Assembly: GCA_945947045.1 (NCBI GenBank)
Contig: CAMEXG010000033.1
Coordinates: 1 to 14,545, forward strand
Origin: an uncultured Spirochaetales bacterium
GTDB lineage: Bacteria > Spirochaetota > Spirochaetia > Sphaerochaetales > Sphaerochaetaceae
DNA length: 14,545 nt
Reading direction: 5' to 3'
Part shown: positions 1-6,591 of the stretch, in pieces
How the letters are laid out: the number at the start of each line of letters is the position of its first letter
Position numbering within the stretch: position 1 is the first letter of the stretch
Made by a program: the position numbers and the translations under genes
The notes under the pieces: model-generated
What the model was told of the DNA's origin: nothing
The model's database searches: none
The model's input: the letters and a program-made list of their open reading frames with translations, nothing else

Positions 1-114
1 AAAGAGCAATTAACTTTTTGGTTGGACACAGATCTCGCTATGGCTAATGGAATGTTTTTCAAAAACCCGGAACCTGAAAGTGGCGGCAGATTTGTTCTGG
101 AGAAACAAATATAA
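1..114 (+). CDS. C-terminal fragment of an unidentified gene upstream of topA
   Basis: The frame beginning at base 1 is open for 37 codons and ends with TAA at 112-114, 14 nt before the topA start. The visible peptide is soluble-looking, with no membrane segment, and ends in GGRFVLEKQI. I do not recognise the family. In many bacteria dprA (smf) lies just upstream of topA, but nothing in these 37 residues lets me assign that. The short gap and the absence of a terminator suggest it is co-transcribed with topA. The topA Shine-Dalgarno begins right after this stop codon. Confidence 0.5.
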   Translation, partial: KEQLTFWLDTDLAMANGMFFKNPEPESGGRFVLEKQI

Positions 115-115
115 G

Positions 116-120
116 AGGAG
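116..120 (+). promoter_or_regulatory. Shine-Dalgarno of topA supporting a TTG start
   Basis: AGGAG lies 8 nt before TTG at 129. No in-frame ATG follows until deep within the conserved Toprim region, so this site fixes the TTG as the start. Confidence 0.7.
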
Positions 121-128
121 CGTCTCAT

Positions 129-2834
129 TTGATAGCAGATCCTAATAAAAAGAGCCTGATAATCGTTGAGTCTCCAACAAAGGCGAAGACAATTGGGAAA
201 TATCTTCCCTCTTCATGTATAGTTAAGGCCTCCACAGGACATGTGGTGGATCTGAATCCAAACCCGGATCCTAAGAAAGATGGAGTATATGGTGTCGATG
301 TCAACCATGGTTTTTCTCTGGATTACACCATAGTTGAAGGCAAAGAGAAGATATTGAATGAACTTAAGAAAGACCTGAAAAAAGTGGACCAGCTTATACT
401 GGCAAGCGATGAGGATAGGGAAGGAGAGTCTATTGCGTGGCATTTGTTGTCACAGCTCCAGCCAAAGGTTCCTGTCTTCAGGATGGTTTTTCATGAGATA
501 ACGAAAAAAGCCATAACCGAAGCCTTCTCAAACTGCCGTGATATAGACATGAATCTCGTAAGGGCCCAAGAAGCAAGACGAGCTGTAGACAGACTCCAAG
601 GATATGGCATCTCTCCTATTCTTTCCCGAAAGCTTGGTGCAAATTACTCTGCAGGCCGCGTTCAGTCTCCTGCCTTGAAGCTTATTGTAGAGAAAGAAAA
701 AGAGAGAATGGCTTTCCGCGTCAGCTCATATTCATCAGTTGAAGCAAAGCTTGAAAAAGATGAGAAAGAGTTCTCATCCACTCTCATCTCAGTCTCCGGT
801 AAGAGTGTAGCCTCAAGTAAATCCTTTGATAGTGTCAGCGGAGAAGTCAAGGGCGACGTATTGGTCCTGACTGAAGAAGAGGCTAAAGAAATTGCCGAAA
901 AGATAGTAGGAAAAGATGCGGAGGTGGTTGCTGTTCAAGAAAGTGAAAAGATAGAGAAACCAGCTTGGCCTTTCACCACATCCACCCTGCAGCAGGATGC
1001 TACTAGAAAACTGGGTAAGAGCGCAAAGGAAGTCATGTCTATAGCCCAGCGGTTATATGAAAACGGATTTATTACATATATGCGTACCGATTCTCCTACT
1101 CTTAGCCAAGAGTGCATAAATGCTGCAGCCGATTATATCCGCAACACCTATGGAGATTCATGGTTGTATGTAAGGCAATATAAGGCGAAGACGCTGGGAG
1201 CTCAGGAGGCTCATGAAGCCATAAGACCTGCCGGCGACAGATTCCGCACCCCGGAAGAAACAGGTCTTAATGGAGATGAACTTAAACTCTATACTCTTAT
1301 TTGGAAGCGAACCATCGCTTCCCAGATGAGAGATAGTGTAAAGGCTGTGACTCAAGTAAAGTTCAAGCTGGATGAATACATGTTCTCATCTTCCGGCAGT
1401 GTTATAAAGTATGAAGGCTTTAGAAAAGTCTATATGGTTTCCAGTGACAATGCTGAAGAGAAGAGTCAGAATCTCCCGCTGTTAAGAGAGGGGGACAAAG
1501 CTTTGGTCAAGGAGGCGGAAGGAAAGGGGCATAACACTCTTCCTCCTCAGCGCTATAGCGAAGCAAGCCTCGTGCAAAAGCTTGAGAATGAAGAGATTGG
1601 AAGACCGAGTACTTATGCCACTATCATCTCGACACTCTTGGACAGGGGATATGTAGTAAGACAAAAGAATGCTCTTGTTCCTACGTTCACAGGTTTCTTT
1701 GTCAATGCATTCCTGGAGAAGGCTTTCCCTTTATATATAGGCTACGATTTCACAAAGGGAATGGAAGCAGGATTAGACTCCATTGCCCGTGGCGAAGAGA
1801 ATAAAGAAAACTATTTGTCCTCTTTCTGGTTTGGTGACGGCAAGAATGAACATGGTCTCTCCAACGACCTTTTGGATGTAAAAAGAGATGTAAAGCCAGG
1901 GGAGGCGAAGAATCTGGCGCTCCCCGGTCTCTCATTCTCATTTGATCACAATGGTGAGAAAATGAATTATGAGATTAAGACAGGAAAATTCGGGCCATAT
2001 ATTCTTTATTCGTTAAAAGATGAAGAGGGAAAAGATATTATGAAATCTATTCCTTCCGATATCTTCCCCGGATCTTTTACTGACAGCGACGCAGAAAAAC
2101 TCTTATTCCCCGATGAAGTTCATGGAGAGGAGCTCTTCGGTAAGTATGAAGTAAAACAGGGAAGATGGGGCGACTATATCCAGCGTCTTTCCGATAACTC
2201 CCGTGTCTCTTGGCCAAAGAAGCTGGGAGCCCCGGCCAAGGCGTCGGAAGAGATGATAGAACTTTTGTTCTCTCTACCAAAAGAGCTGGGTAAAGATGAG
2301 GATGGTAACAGTGTGGAACTGAAGGTCGGCCCTTATGGTTTCTATGCCCAACATAAAGGAAAAAACATAAAGGTCCAGTCACCTCTTACAGTCACTCTTT
2401 CGGATATTATCTCGCCGAAGATGGAAGAGAGTATTAAAGGCGAATGTGAATCGTTGCCTATCGAGCTGAAGCGTGGTAGATATGGCTCATATATCAAGTG
2501 GGGGGAGAGCAATATTCCTCTGCCGGATAAAGAAAAGAAGAACCCGGAGTCTCTTACCCTCGAAAGAATATGTGAGATAGCGAAGGAGTATAAAGAGAAG
2601 GCGGGTAAGGTTGTGGATGCAGATAAAGAGTTTACTCTTCCTGACGGCACAATTGCTTACCTTGTCTCTGGAAGATACGGCGCATATATAAAGTGCAATG
2701 GTGAGAATATCGCTCTCAGCAAGGAAGAGAAAGAGAATACTGATACTATTACAGTTGAATCTATTCTTAAGCACATGGAAGAGCATAAAGAAAAAACGCC
2801 TGTCAAGAAGGGTAAAAGAAGTTCTAAAAAGTGA
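129..2834 (+). CDS. topA: DNA topoisomerase I (type IA)
   Basis: This enzyme relaxes negatively supercoiled DNA by transient single-strand cleavage. Seen in the 901-residue product: an N-terminal Toprim domain with the metal-binding glutamate in IIVESPTKAKTIGKYL (E14) and the acidic motif SDEDREGE (93-100); the core motifs FHEITKKAI (121-129) and SAGRVQS (174-180); and the catalytic tyrosine in GFITYMRTDS (Y317). The C-terminus has no CxxC zinc-ribbon pairs. It carries five repeats of the form G-(R/K/P)-aromatic-G-x-Y at about residues 619, 678, 734, 783 and 848, matching the topoisomerase C-terminal repeat found in zinc-less TopA proteins. The tail is Lys-rich. Start is TTG at 129, chosen from the AGGAG at 116-120. 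It is probably transcribed with the gene upstream; a terminator follows at 2840. Identification is secure. Confidence 0.97.
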   Translation: MIADPNKKSLIIVESPTKAKTIGKYLPSSCIVKASTGHVVDLNPNPDPKKDGVYGVDVNHGFSLDYTIVEGKEKILNELKKDLKKVDQLILASDEDREGESIAWHLLSQLQPKVPVFRMVFHEITKKAITEAFSNCRDIDMNLVRAQEARRAVDRLQGYGISPILSRKLGANYSAGRVQSPALKLIVEKEKERMAFRVSSYSSVEAKLEKDEKEFSSTLISVSGKSVASSKSFDSVSGEVKGDVLVLTEEEAKEIAEKIVGKDAEVVAVQESEKIEKPAWPFTTSTLQQDATRKLGKSAKEVMSIAQRLYENGFITYMRTDSPTLSQECINAAADYIRNTYGDSWLYVRQYKAKTLGAQEAHEAIRPAGDRFRTPEETGLNGDELKLYTLIWKRTIASQMRDSVKAVTQVKFKLDEYMFSSSGSVIKYEGFRKVYMVSSDNAEEKSQNLPLLREGDKALVKEAEGKGHNTLPPQRYSEASLVQKLENEEIGRPSTYATIISTLLDRGYVVRQKNALVPTFTGFFVNAFLEKAFPLYIGYDFTKGMEAGLDSIARGEENKENYLSSFWFGDGKNEHGLSNDLLDVKRDVKPGEAKNLALPGLSFSFDHNGEKMNYEIKTGKFGPYILYSLKDEEGKDIMKSIPSDIFPGSFTDSDAEKLLFPDEVHGEELFGKYEVKQGRWGDYIQRLSDNSRVSWPKKLGAPAKASEEMIELLFSLPKELGKDEDGNSVELKVGPYGFYAQHKGKNIKVQSPLTVTLSDIISPKMEESIKGECESLPIELKRGRYGSYIKWGESNIPLPDKEKKNPESLTLERICEIAKEYKEKAGKVVDADKEFTLPDGTIAYLVSGRYGAYIKCNGENIALSKEEKENTDTITVESILKHMEEHKEKTPVKKGKRSSKK

Positions 2835-2839
2835 TCGGC

Positions 2840-2871
2840 GCCTCCTTCGGGAGGCTCTGTTAATAATTTTT
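2840..2871 (+). terminator. topA intrinsic terminator with UUCG loop
   Basis: A 6-bp GC stem GCCTCC/GGAGGC (2840-2845 with 2850-2855) closes a TTCG tetraloop, an exceptionally stable C(UUCG)G hairpin. It starts 5 nt after the topA stop. The T-rich tract comes late (TTTTT at 2867-2871), so the terminator may be moderate in strength. Confidence 0.6.
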
Positions 2872-3061
2872 CGCTTATTGATGCAGTATGGTCTTTCTAT
2901 GTTGTATTCATAGTATTAGAAACAATACAAGGGACCATATATAAACCCCCTATAGTTCACATCAAGAAATGGAAAAAGAAATACGAGGATGACTTGCCGC
3001 CATTAGTTATGACTCAAAGTCAAAGGAGTAAGATGCCAAATAGAGAAGGCTGAATACTAAT
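2856..3061. other. Spacer between topA terminator and tRNA-Arg; no recognisable gene
   Basis: No start codon with a ribosome binding site and a credible family match was found here on either strand. Two structures are present: a nested inverted repeat at 2887-2939, and an unusually long open run in the topA frame from the topA stop to TGA at 3051-3053. That run encodes a hydrophobic stretch and then a lysine-rich one (KKWKKKYEDDLPPL) but has no initiation signal. It may be a decayed gene fragment or chance. Confidence 0.4.
2887..2939. repeat. Nested inverted repeat (two 7-bp arms)
   Basis: Outer arms TATGGTC (2887-2893) and GACCATA (2933-2939) and inner arms TTGTATT (2902-2908) and AATACAA (2924-2930) are perfect complements. 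They can fold into one stem-loop with an asymmetric internal loop (8 and 2 nt) and a 15-nt apical loop. No T-run follows, so it is not an obvious terminator. It could be a second transcript-end structure, a protein site or a miniature-element remnant. Confidence 0.5.
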
Positions 3062-3093
3062 AAAAAAAGGCTCAATGAATAAATCATTGGCCT
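3062..3093 (-). terminator. Intrinsic terminator of the tRNA-Arg transcript
   Basis: Read on the minus strand, an imperfect stem (AGGCCAATGA with TCATTGAGCCT, one bulged base) is followed at once by seven T residues (complement of 3062-3068). It lies 8 nt beyond the tRNA 3' end and is correctly oriented to end that transcript. Confidence 0.75.
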
Positions 3094-3101
3094 CTGACAT
3101 C

Positions 3102-3173
3102 TGGTCCCAGGCAGAATCGAACTGCCATCTAATCCTTAGGAGGGATTTGTTCTATCCATTAAACCATGGGGCC
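3102..3173 (-). tRNA. tRNA-Arg (anticodon CCU)
   Basis: The minus strand folds as a 72-nt cloverleaf. The acceptor is GGCCCCA with TGGGACC, the D stem GTTT with GAAC, the anticodon stem AATCC with GGATT around loop CTCCTAA (anticodon CCT, reading AGG), the variable loop has 4 nt, and the T arm is GGCAG-TTCGATT-CTGCC. The discriminator is A. CCA is not separately encoded, so it must be added after transcription. The third acceptor pair is a C-A mismatch (C3/A70). AGA and AGG are common arginine codons in the neighbouring genes, which fits the role. It has its own promoter and terminator, so it is a monocistronic tRNA gene. Confidence 0.9.
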
Positions 3174-3184
3174 GACCGCACTTT

Positions 3185-3213
3185 AGTATAAAAAAATAAC
3201 ATCTACAAATCAA
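3185..3213 (-). promoter_or_regulatory. Sigma-70 type promoter of tRNA-Arg
   Basis: On the minus strand TTGATT (3213-3208) and TATACT (3190-3185) are separated by exactly 17 bp. The predicted start is about 5 nt before the mature tRNA 5' end at 3173. Confidence 0.7.
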
Positions 3214-3267
3214 GATGTTGCACTTCTTCACTTTTCTTATGTTTCCTAAAATTGTATTATCAAAAAT

Positions 3268-3273
3268 AGGAGG
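3268..3273 (+). promoter_or_regulatory. Consensus Shine-Dalgarno of the CBS-ACT gene
   Basis: AGGAGG sits 5 nt before ATG at 3279, with no competing start. TTGTATTAT at 3252-3260, just upstream, is identical to one arm of the palindrome at 10560-10578. Confidence 0.8.
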
Positions 3274-3278
3274 GAACG

Positions 3279-3917
3279 ATGACAGTATCCAAGAACATGA
3301 CCATAAACCCTGTAACAACTACTCCTGACATGGGAGTATTCGAGGCTTTTGAACTTATGAAGAATGAAGGCGTTCAGAGATTGCCTGTCTTGGATAACGA
3401 TGGAAACTTGGTTGGCATCATATCGGAGAAAAACATCACTTCTGCAGCTGCAGATAGAAAAGTATCCATTGTCGAGTTCGCACTCCTATTGTCAAAAATC
3501 AAGGTTGGTGATGTTATGACAAAGGAAGTCATAACAGTATCTGTCGATGACCCGGTGGAATTGGCTGCCAGAAAGATGAGTGATAACGATATCTCTATTC
3601 TTCCTGTGGTAGACCATGAGGGAAAACTGGTAGGCGTAGTTTCTCGTTCCGATCTATTCAGACTATTATTGGAGCTCTTTGGAACCCGCCACTATGGTAT
3701 TCGTGTTACATTCCGCATTAAAGATCAAAAAGGAGTAATTGCAAAACTTGCCATTGCACTTGAGAAAATCGGTGCAAATATCGTTTCTATTGGAAACCTG
3801 GACAGTGATCAAGGTTACTCTACAATCATCATGAAAATAAATGGAGTTGATGAAAACCTCATTAAAGATACTCTTTCACCCCTTGTAGACGGAAATCTAG
3901 ATATAAGGGAAGGCTAA
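3279..3917 (+). CDS. CBS-pair and ACT domain protein (AcuB-like)
   Basis: The product has 212 residues and three ligand-binding modules. CBS domain 1 spans about 7-61 (NMTINPVTTTPDMGVFEAF, then LPVLDNDGNLVGIISEKNI). CBS domain 2 spans about 75-132 (KVGDVMTKEVITVSVDDPV, then ILPVVDHEGKLVGVVSRSDL). The C-terminal region, about 139-208, looks like an ACT fold (RVTFRIKDQKGVIAKLAIAL). CBS pairs usually bind adenosine nucleotides and ACT domains small molecules such as amino acids, so a regulatory role is likely; the ligand and target cannot be read from the sequence. There is no membrane segment or catalytic domain. It ends 3 nt before the Smr-domain gene, whose ribosome binding site lies inside this gene's last codons, so the two are translationally linked. 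Confidence 0.88.
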   Translation: MTVSKNMTINPVTTTPDMGVFEAFELMKNEGVQRLPVLDNDGNLVGIISEKNITSAAADRKVSIVEFALLLSKIKVGDVMTKEVITVSVDDPVELAARKMSDNDISILPVVDHEGKLVGVVSRSDLFRLLLELFGTRHYGIRVTFRIKDQKGVIAKLAIALEKIGANIVSIGNLDSDQGYSTIIMKINGVDENLIKDTLSPLVDGNLDIREG

Positions 3918-3920
3918 ATT

Positions 3921-5591
3921 TTGCCAAGAAAAAAGAAGCAAGAGGTAAAGAATACTCCAAAGAAAAAAGAAGAAGAAAGAGAATATAATCCATTTTCTTC
4001 AATAGTCTTAAAAGAGAAGAAGGAACCGGAGAAAAAGAAGGCTCCTGTTGTTCCTAAGCCAAAAAAGCCGGGAGAAATAGTCCAAGGATATGTTCCTTCA
4101 GCTTCTTTTGCCGACATTCTCGATTCTTTTGAAAAAACAGGCAACCCTTATCGTCTTCCCCAACAGAAAGCATCGAAGGCTTCTACTTCTTTCGGCGATA
4201 TTCTGGACCAATGGGAAGGAAAGAAGAGTGGAAAGAAAGAAAAGAAGAAAGATATCACTCCTTCTCCCCAATATAAAGCAACACGCTCCTTCGGTGATAT
4301 TTTAGACCAATATGAAGGTGTAGTAAGAAAAGAGAATGCGAAAAAACCAAAAGAAGAAGTAAAGATCACTTTGAAAAAAGAAGAGGAGAAGGGTTCTTCT
4401 ATGCTTTTGGAAGAGACTGAGGAAGATAAGCCGTCTCCAGATGCAGTCTGGTCTGTAATTGGAGGAGTGAACAAAAACTTTGTAAGAAAAGAAGAAAAGA
4501 AAGAAGAGAGAGAAAAAGAGACCACGAAAAAGGCTTATGACAGGGTCTCTCCCCAATACTCTCCATCCAAGAGTTTTTCTGAAATCCTTTCTGAGTACGA
4601 AGGTACGAAAGAGAAGAAGAAAGAAGAAAAGACAGAGATAATAAATGAGGAAGTAATAAAAGAAGATATAGTCCAACCTGCTGTTGAAGAACACTCATTC
4701 TTTATGGAAAAGGACGAAGATATTCCAATCTCTGACAGTGTGGTCTGGTCAATAATGGGAGGAGTGAATGAGAACTTCGTAAGGGAAGAAAAGAAGGAGG
4801 AAGAGAAGAAAGAAGAGAAGGAAGAGCCGTCTTTCACTCGCGCTTCAAAGCCTTATGTCCCTACAAAGAGTTTCTCTGAAATACTCTCTGAGTATAGCGG
4901 AACCAAGAGAGAAGTAGCCTCGGAGGAGATAAAAGAGGAGAGTATAGTTCCTCCTGTACCCCAATTTGATAAACCTATTTCAGACTCTTTCTTTATTGAA
5001 GAGAATGAAGAGAATAAAGTCGACTCTAATGTAGCCTGGTCTATTGTGGGTGGAGCGAATAAAGACTTTGTCAGAAAAGAAGAGGTGAAAAAAGAAGAGA
5101 CTCAGAATCCTGATGCTCCCACCTACAGGCGAAGCAGCAATAAGTATGAAGGGAAAAAGAAATTCTCATCTATTCTCTCTGATTATGAGAAGAAAGAAGT
5201 AGTAAGAGAGAAGACATTTGATGAGATAATGAAAGAGAAGGGGGATACTGGAGTCAAGAAGACCAGAGTCTACACTCTCAATGAATTACGACGCATGGAT
5301 CCACAAGCCACACTGGATCTTCATGGAGAGTATAAGGCGGAGGGAGAAGTTGCTATTAAGGAATTCCTTCAGTCCTCTTATGATAATGGGCTAAGAAAAA
5401 TATCCATAATCACAGGAAAAGGTCTCCATAGTGAAGATGGACAGAGTGTTTTAAAATCTCTTTTGGATGAGATATTAAAATCCACTCCATATATCTCTGA
5501 ATATAACAATGCCCCGTTAAATAAAGGTGGAAGCGGGGCCAGCTGGATTATTCTGAAAGAAAAGAGTGATAAAGTCGACCCATCCCTTTAG
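3921..5591 (+). CDS. Smr-domain protein with a long charged, motif-repeat N-terminal region
   Basis: The product has 556 residues. The last 100 or so form an Smr (small MutS-related) domain, with LDLHG at 465-469 and TGKGLHS at 498-504, the usual signature of this nucleic-acid-binding or nicking fold. Residues 1-450 are Lys/Glu-rich and probably disordered. Embedded in them are six copies of a motif like SF-x-x-IL-x-x-YE (at 62, 90, 123, 218, 317 and 414) and three copies of one like VWSIxGGVNxxFVRKEE (at about 175, 274 and 371). From the second motif's Trp to the next Phe of the first is 42 residues every time. Start is TTG at 3921, preceded by AGGGAAGG inside the upstream gene. Smr proteins act on DNA recombination intermediates or on mRNA and stalled ribosomes; which applies here is unknown. 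No MutS ATPase is attached. Confidence 0.88.
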   Translation: MPRKKKQEVKNTPKKKEEEREYNPFSSIVLKEKKEPEKKKAPVVPKPKKPGEIVQGYVPSASFADILDSFEKTGNPYRLPQQKASKASTSFGDILDQWEGKKSGKKEKKKDITPSPQYKATRSFGDILDQYEGVVRKENAKKPKEEVKITLKKEEEKGSSMLLEETEEDKPSPDAVWSVIGGVNKNFVRKEEKKEEREKETTKKAYDRVSPQYSPSKSFSEILSEYEGTKEKKKEEKTEIINEEVIKEDIVQPAVEEHSFFMEKDEDIPISDSVVWSIMGGVNENFVREEKKEEEKKEEKEEPSFTRASKPYVPTKSFSEILSEYSGTKREVASEEIKEESIVPPVPQFDKPISDSFFIEENEENKVDSNVAWSIVGGANKDFVRKEEVKKEETQNPDAPTYRRSSNKYEGKKKFSSILSDYEKKEVVREKTFDEIMKEKGDTGVKKTRVYTLNELRRMDPQATLDLHGEYKAEGEVAIKEFLQSSYDNGLRKISIITGKGLHSEDGQSVLKSLLDEILKSTPYISEYNNAPLNKGGSGASWIILKEKSDKVDPSL

Positions 5592-5651
5592 GGCGGGAGC
5601 GGGAATCCTCTGTAATTCAAATGCCCTGCAATTCACTGATAGAGAATGCCA

Positions 5652-6131
5652 TCATCCATTGTGACAGTGGGCTTTGGCTGATAGTTCTTTGACACTGAGT
5701 TTCAAAACACTTACCCTCTCCAATATTCTATGATCAAAACTCCAGTCTTTTTTATCTGAGTAGTGGTCCATAATAATTGAGAGGCCATGTTTTTTCTCTT
5801 CTTCACAATCCACTATTTCAAGTGTTCCTTTTCCCATGACGCACTGATAAAGAAAAGAGTAGTCACTTGCTTCCTTGCCCGTAACAAGCTTGTGGCGGCA
5901 ATCTAATTCGAAAGATACTGTTTCCTGTTTACTTACAAGGTCTATTTTTCGTCCTTCTTTTGCAGAATGGAAATAGAGCGTCAAATCAGAGCCTTTTATT
6001 TCATAACCGAAATTCAAAGGTACTATATAAGCTTCCCTATTATCTACAAAGCCCAGCCTGCAGCAATCACAGGATTCGATTATCCTGATGATCTCTGAAA
6101 AATCTTTAACCTCTCTGTCTTTTCTTCTCAA
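5652..6131 (-). CDS. NimA-like pyridoxamine-phosphate-oxidase-fold flavoprotein
   Basis: A small FMN-binding split-barrel protein of about 159 residues. It resembles the nitroimidazole-resistance (NimA) branch: RRKDREV at the N-terminus, then RLGF and YIVPLNFGYE, then LYFHSAKEGRKIDLV. The last contains the His and the GRK flavin-binding signature typical of the family. Family members are small flavin-binding proteins; NimA proteins have been linked to nitroimidazole reduction, but the natural substrate is generally unknown, and resistance should not be assumed. Start: TTG at 6131 is preferred because AAAGGGG lies 8 nt upstream and the product then begins MRRKDREV, the usual family N-terminus. 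The longer frame from TTG at 6149 would put that site inside the gene and begins right beside the infA terminator. The gene lies downstream of infA, separated by that terminator. Confidence 0.85.
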   Translation of the reverse strand: MRRKDREVKDFSEIIRIIESCDCCRLGFVDNREAYIVPLNFGYEIKGSDLTLYFHSAKEGRKIDLVSKQETVSFELDCRHKLVTGKEASDYSFLYQCVMGKGTLEIVDCEEEKKHGLSIIMDHYSDKKDWSFDHRILERVSVLKLSVKELSAKAHCHNG

Positions 6132-6150
6132 TCCATTTACCCCTTTCAAT

Positions 6151-6177
6151 AAAAAAACGGGCAGACGCCCGCTTTTT
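6151..6177. terminator. Terminator after infA, possibly bidirectional
   Basis: A perfect 5-bp GC stem CGGGC/GCCCG (6158-6162 with 6167-6171) has a 4-nt loop. On the minus strand it is followed by seven T residues (6157-6151), a textbook intrinsic terminator 13 nt past the infA stop. On the plus strand a T5 run also follows (6173-6177). It sits immediately before the NimA-like gene, so that gene depends on readthrough or on another promoter. Confidence 0.85.
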
Positions 6178-6184
6178 CTGACAA

Positions 6185-6403
6185 CTATCTTTCTCTGTAG
6201 ATGATTCTACCCTTTGTCAGATCGTAGGGAGAAAGCTCGACTTTCACTACGTCGCCTGGGACGATTCTGATATAGTGCTTTCTCATCTTACCTGAAAGGT
6301 GAGCGAGAATTACGAGCTTGTTTGAAAGCTCTACTCTGAACATTGTGTTTGGAAGTGCTTCTTTTACTACGCCTTCCACTTCGATTGCTTCTTCTTTTGC
6401 CAT
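6185..6403 (-). CDS. infA: Translation initiation factor IF-1
   Basis: A 72-residue protein of standard IF-1 length. IF-1 binds the A site of the 30S subunit during translation initiation and consists of a single OB-fold (S1-like) domain. Seen: EAIEVEGVVKEALPN near the N-terminus, then MFRVEL, LAHLSGKMRKHYIRI, and the C-terminal VKVELSPYDLTKGRIIYR, all characteristic. ATG at 6403 has AAGGAG 6 nt upstream. The gene is transcribed from its own strong promoter (6432-6460), divergently from glyA, and ends at the terminator at 6151-6177. Confidence 0.97.
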   Translation of the reverse strand: MAKEEAIEVEGVVKEALPNTMFRVELSNKLVILAHLSGKMRKHYIRIVPGDVVKVELSPYDLTKGRIIYRER

Positions 6404-6431
6404 CTGTTCTCCTTGGTGAAAAACCTATAGT

Positions 6432-6460
6432 AGTGTAGAAAAGGTTTAGGACTATGTCAA
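6432..6460 (-). promoter_or_regulatory. Near-consensus sigma-70 promoter of infA
   Basis: Minus-strand TTGACA (6460-6455) and TACACT (6437-6432) are spaced by exactly 17 bp. The start would be near 6425, giving a leader of about 20 nt that contains only the Shine-Dalgarno of infA. Confidence 0.8.
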
Positions 6461-6520
6461 CAAAACAAGACAGCTTAAAAAATTAATAAGTCTCAATGAT
6501 AACAAAGGTAGTGGTCAAAC

Positions 6521-6567
6521 ATGCCAAAAACCTTAATGTTGTTGAATAATATCACTATATTTGGCAT
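6521..6567 (+). promoter_or_regulatory. Inverted repeat in the glyA promoter/leader region
   Basis: ATGCCAAA (6521-6528) and TTTGGCAT (6560-6567) are perfect 8-bp inverted arms 31 nt apart. A possible -10 (TATATT, 6556-6561) abuts the right arm; no good -35 is visible 17 bp upstream. The arms could be two half-sites of a looping regulator or the base of a leader hairpin. No glycine-riboswitch or other known leader was recognised. Confidence 0.4.
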
Positions 6568-6591
6568 TCTCTTTGGAAAAGCGGAGGTCTT

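Noticed and set aside
1983..2834. Zinc-ribbon domains at the TopA C-terminus
   Set aside because: No paired CxxC motifs are present; the region is made of G-x-aromatic-G-x-Y repeats instead.
2698..2913. 71-codon plus-strand frame across the end of topA
   Set aside because: It overlaps topA out of frame, runs through the terminator hairpin, and has no ribosome binding site or recognisable motif.
4148..4837. Several Ser/Phe/Leu-rich reading frames on the minus strand opposite the Smr gene
   Set aside because: They are mirrors of the GAA/AAG-rich coding sequence on the plus strand, overlap one another in different frames, and lack ribosome binding sites and family motifs.
6132..6149. TTG at 6149 as start of the NimA-like gene
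   Set aside because: It directly abuts the T-run of the infA terminator, has no ribosome binding site of its own, and adds residues not typical of the family.
6404..6591. Glycine riboswitch or other metabolite leader before glyA
   Set aside because: The short spacer lacks the conserved tandem-aptamer cores; only the inverted repeat is visible.
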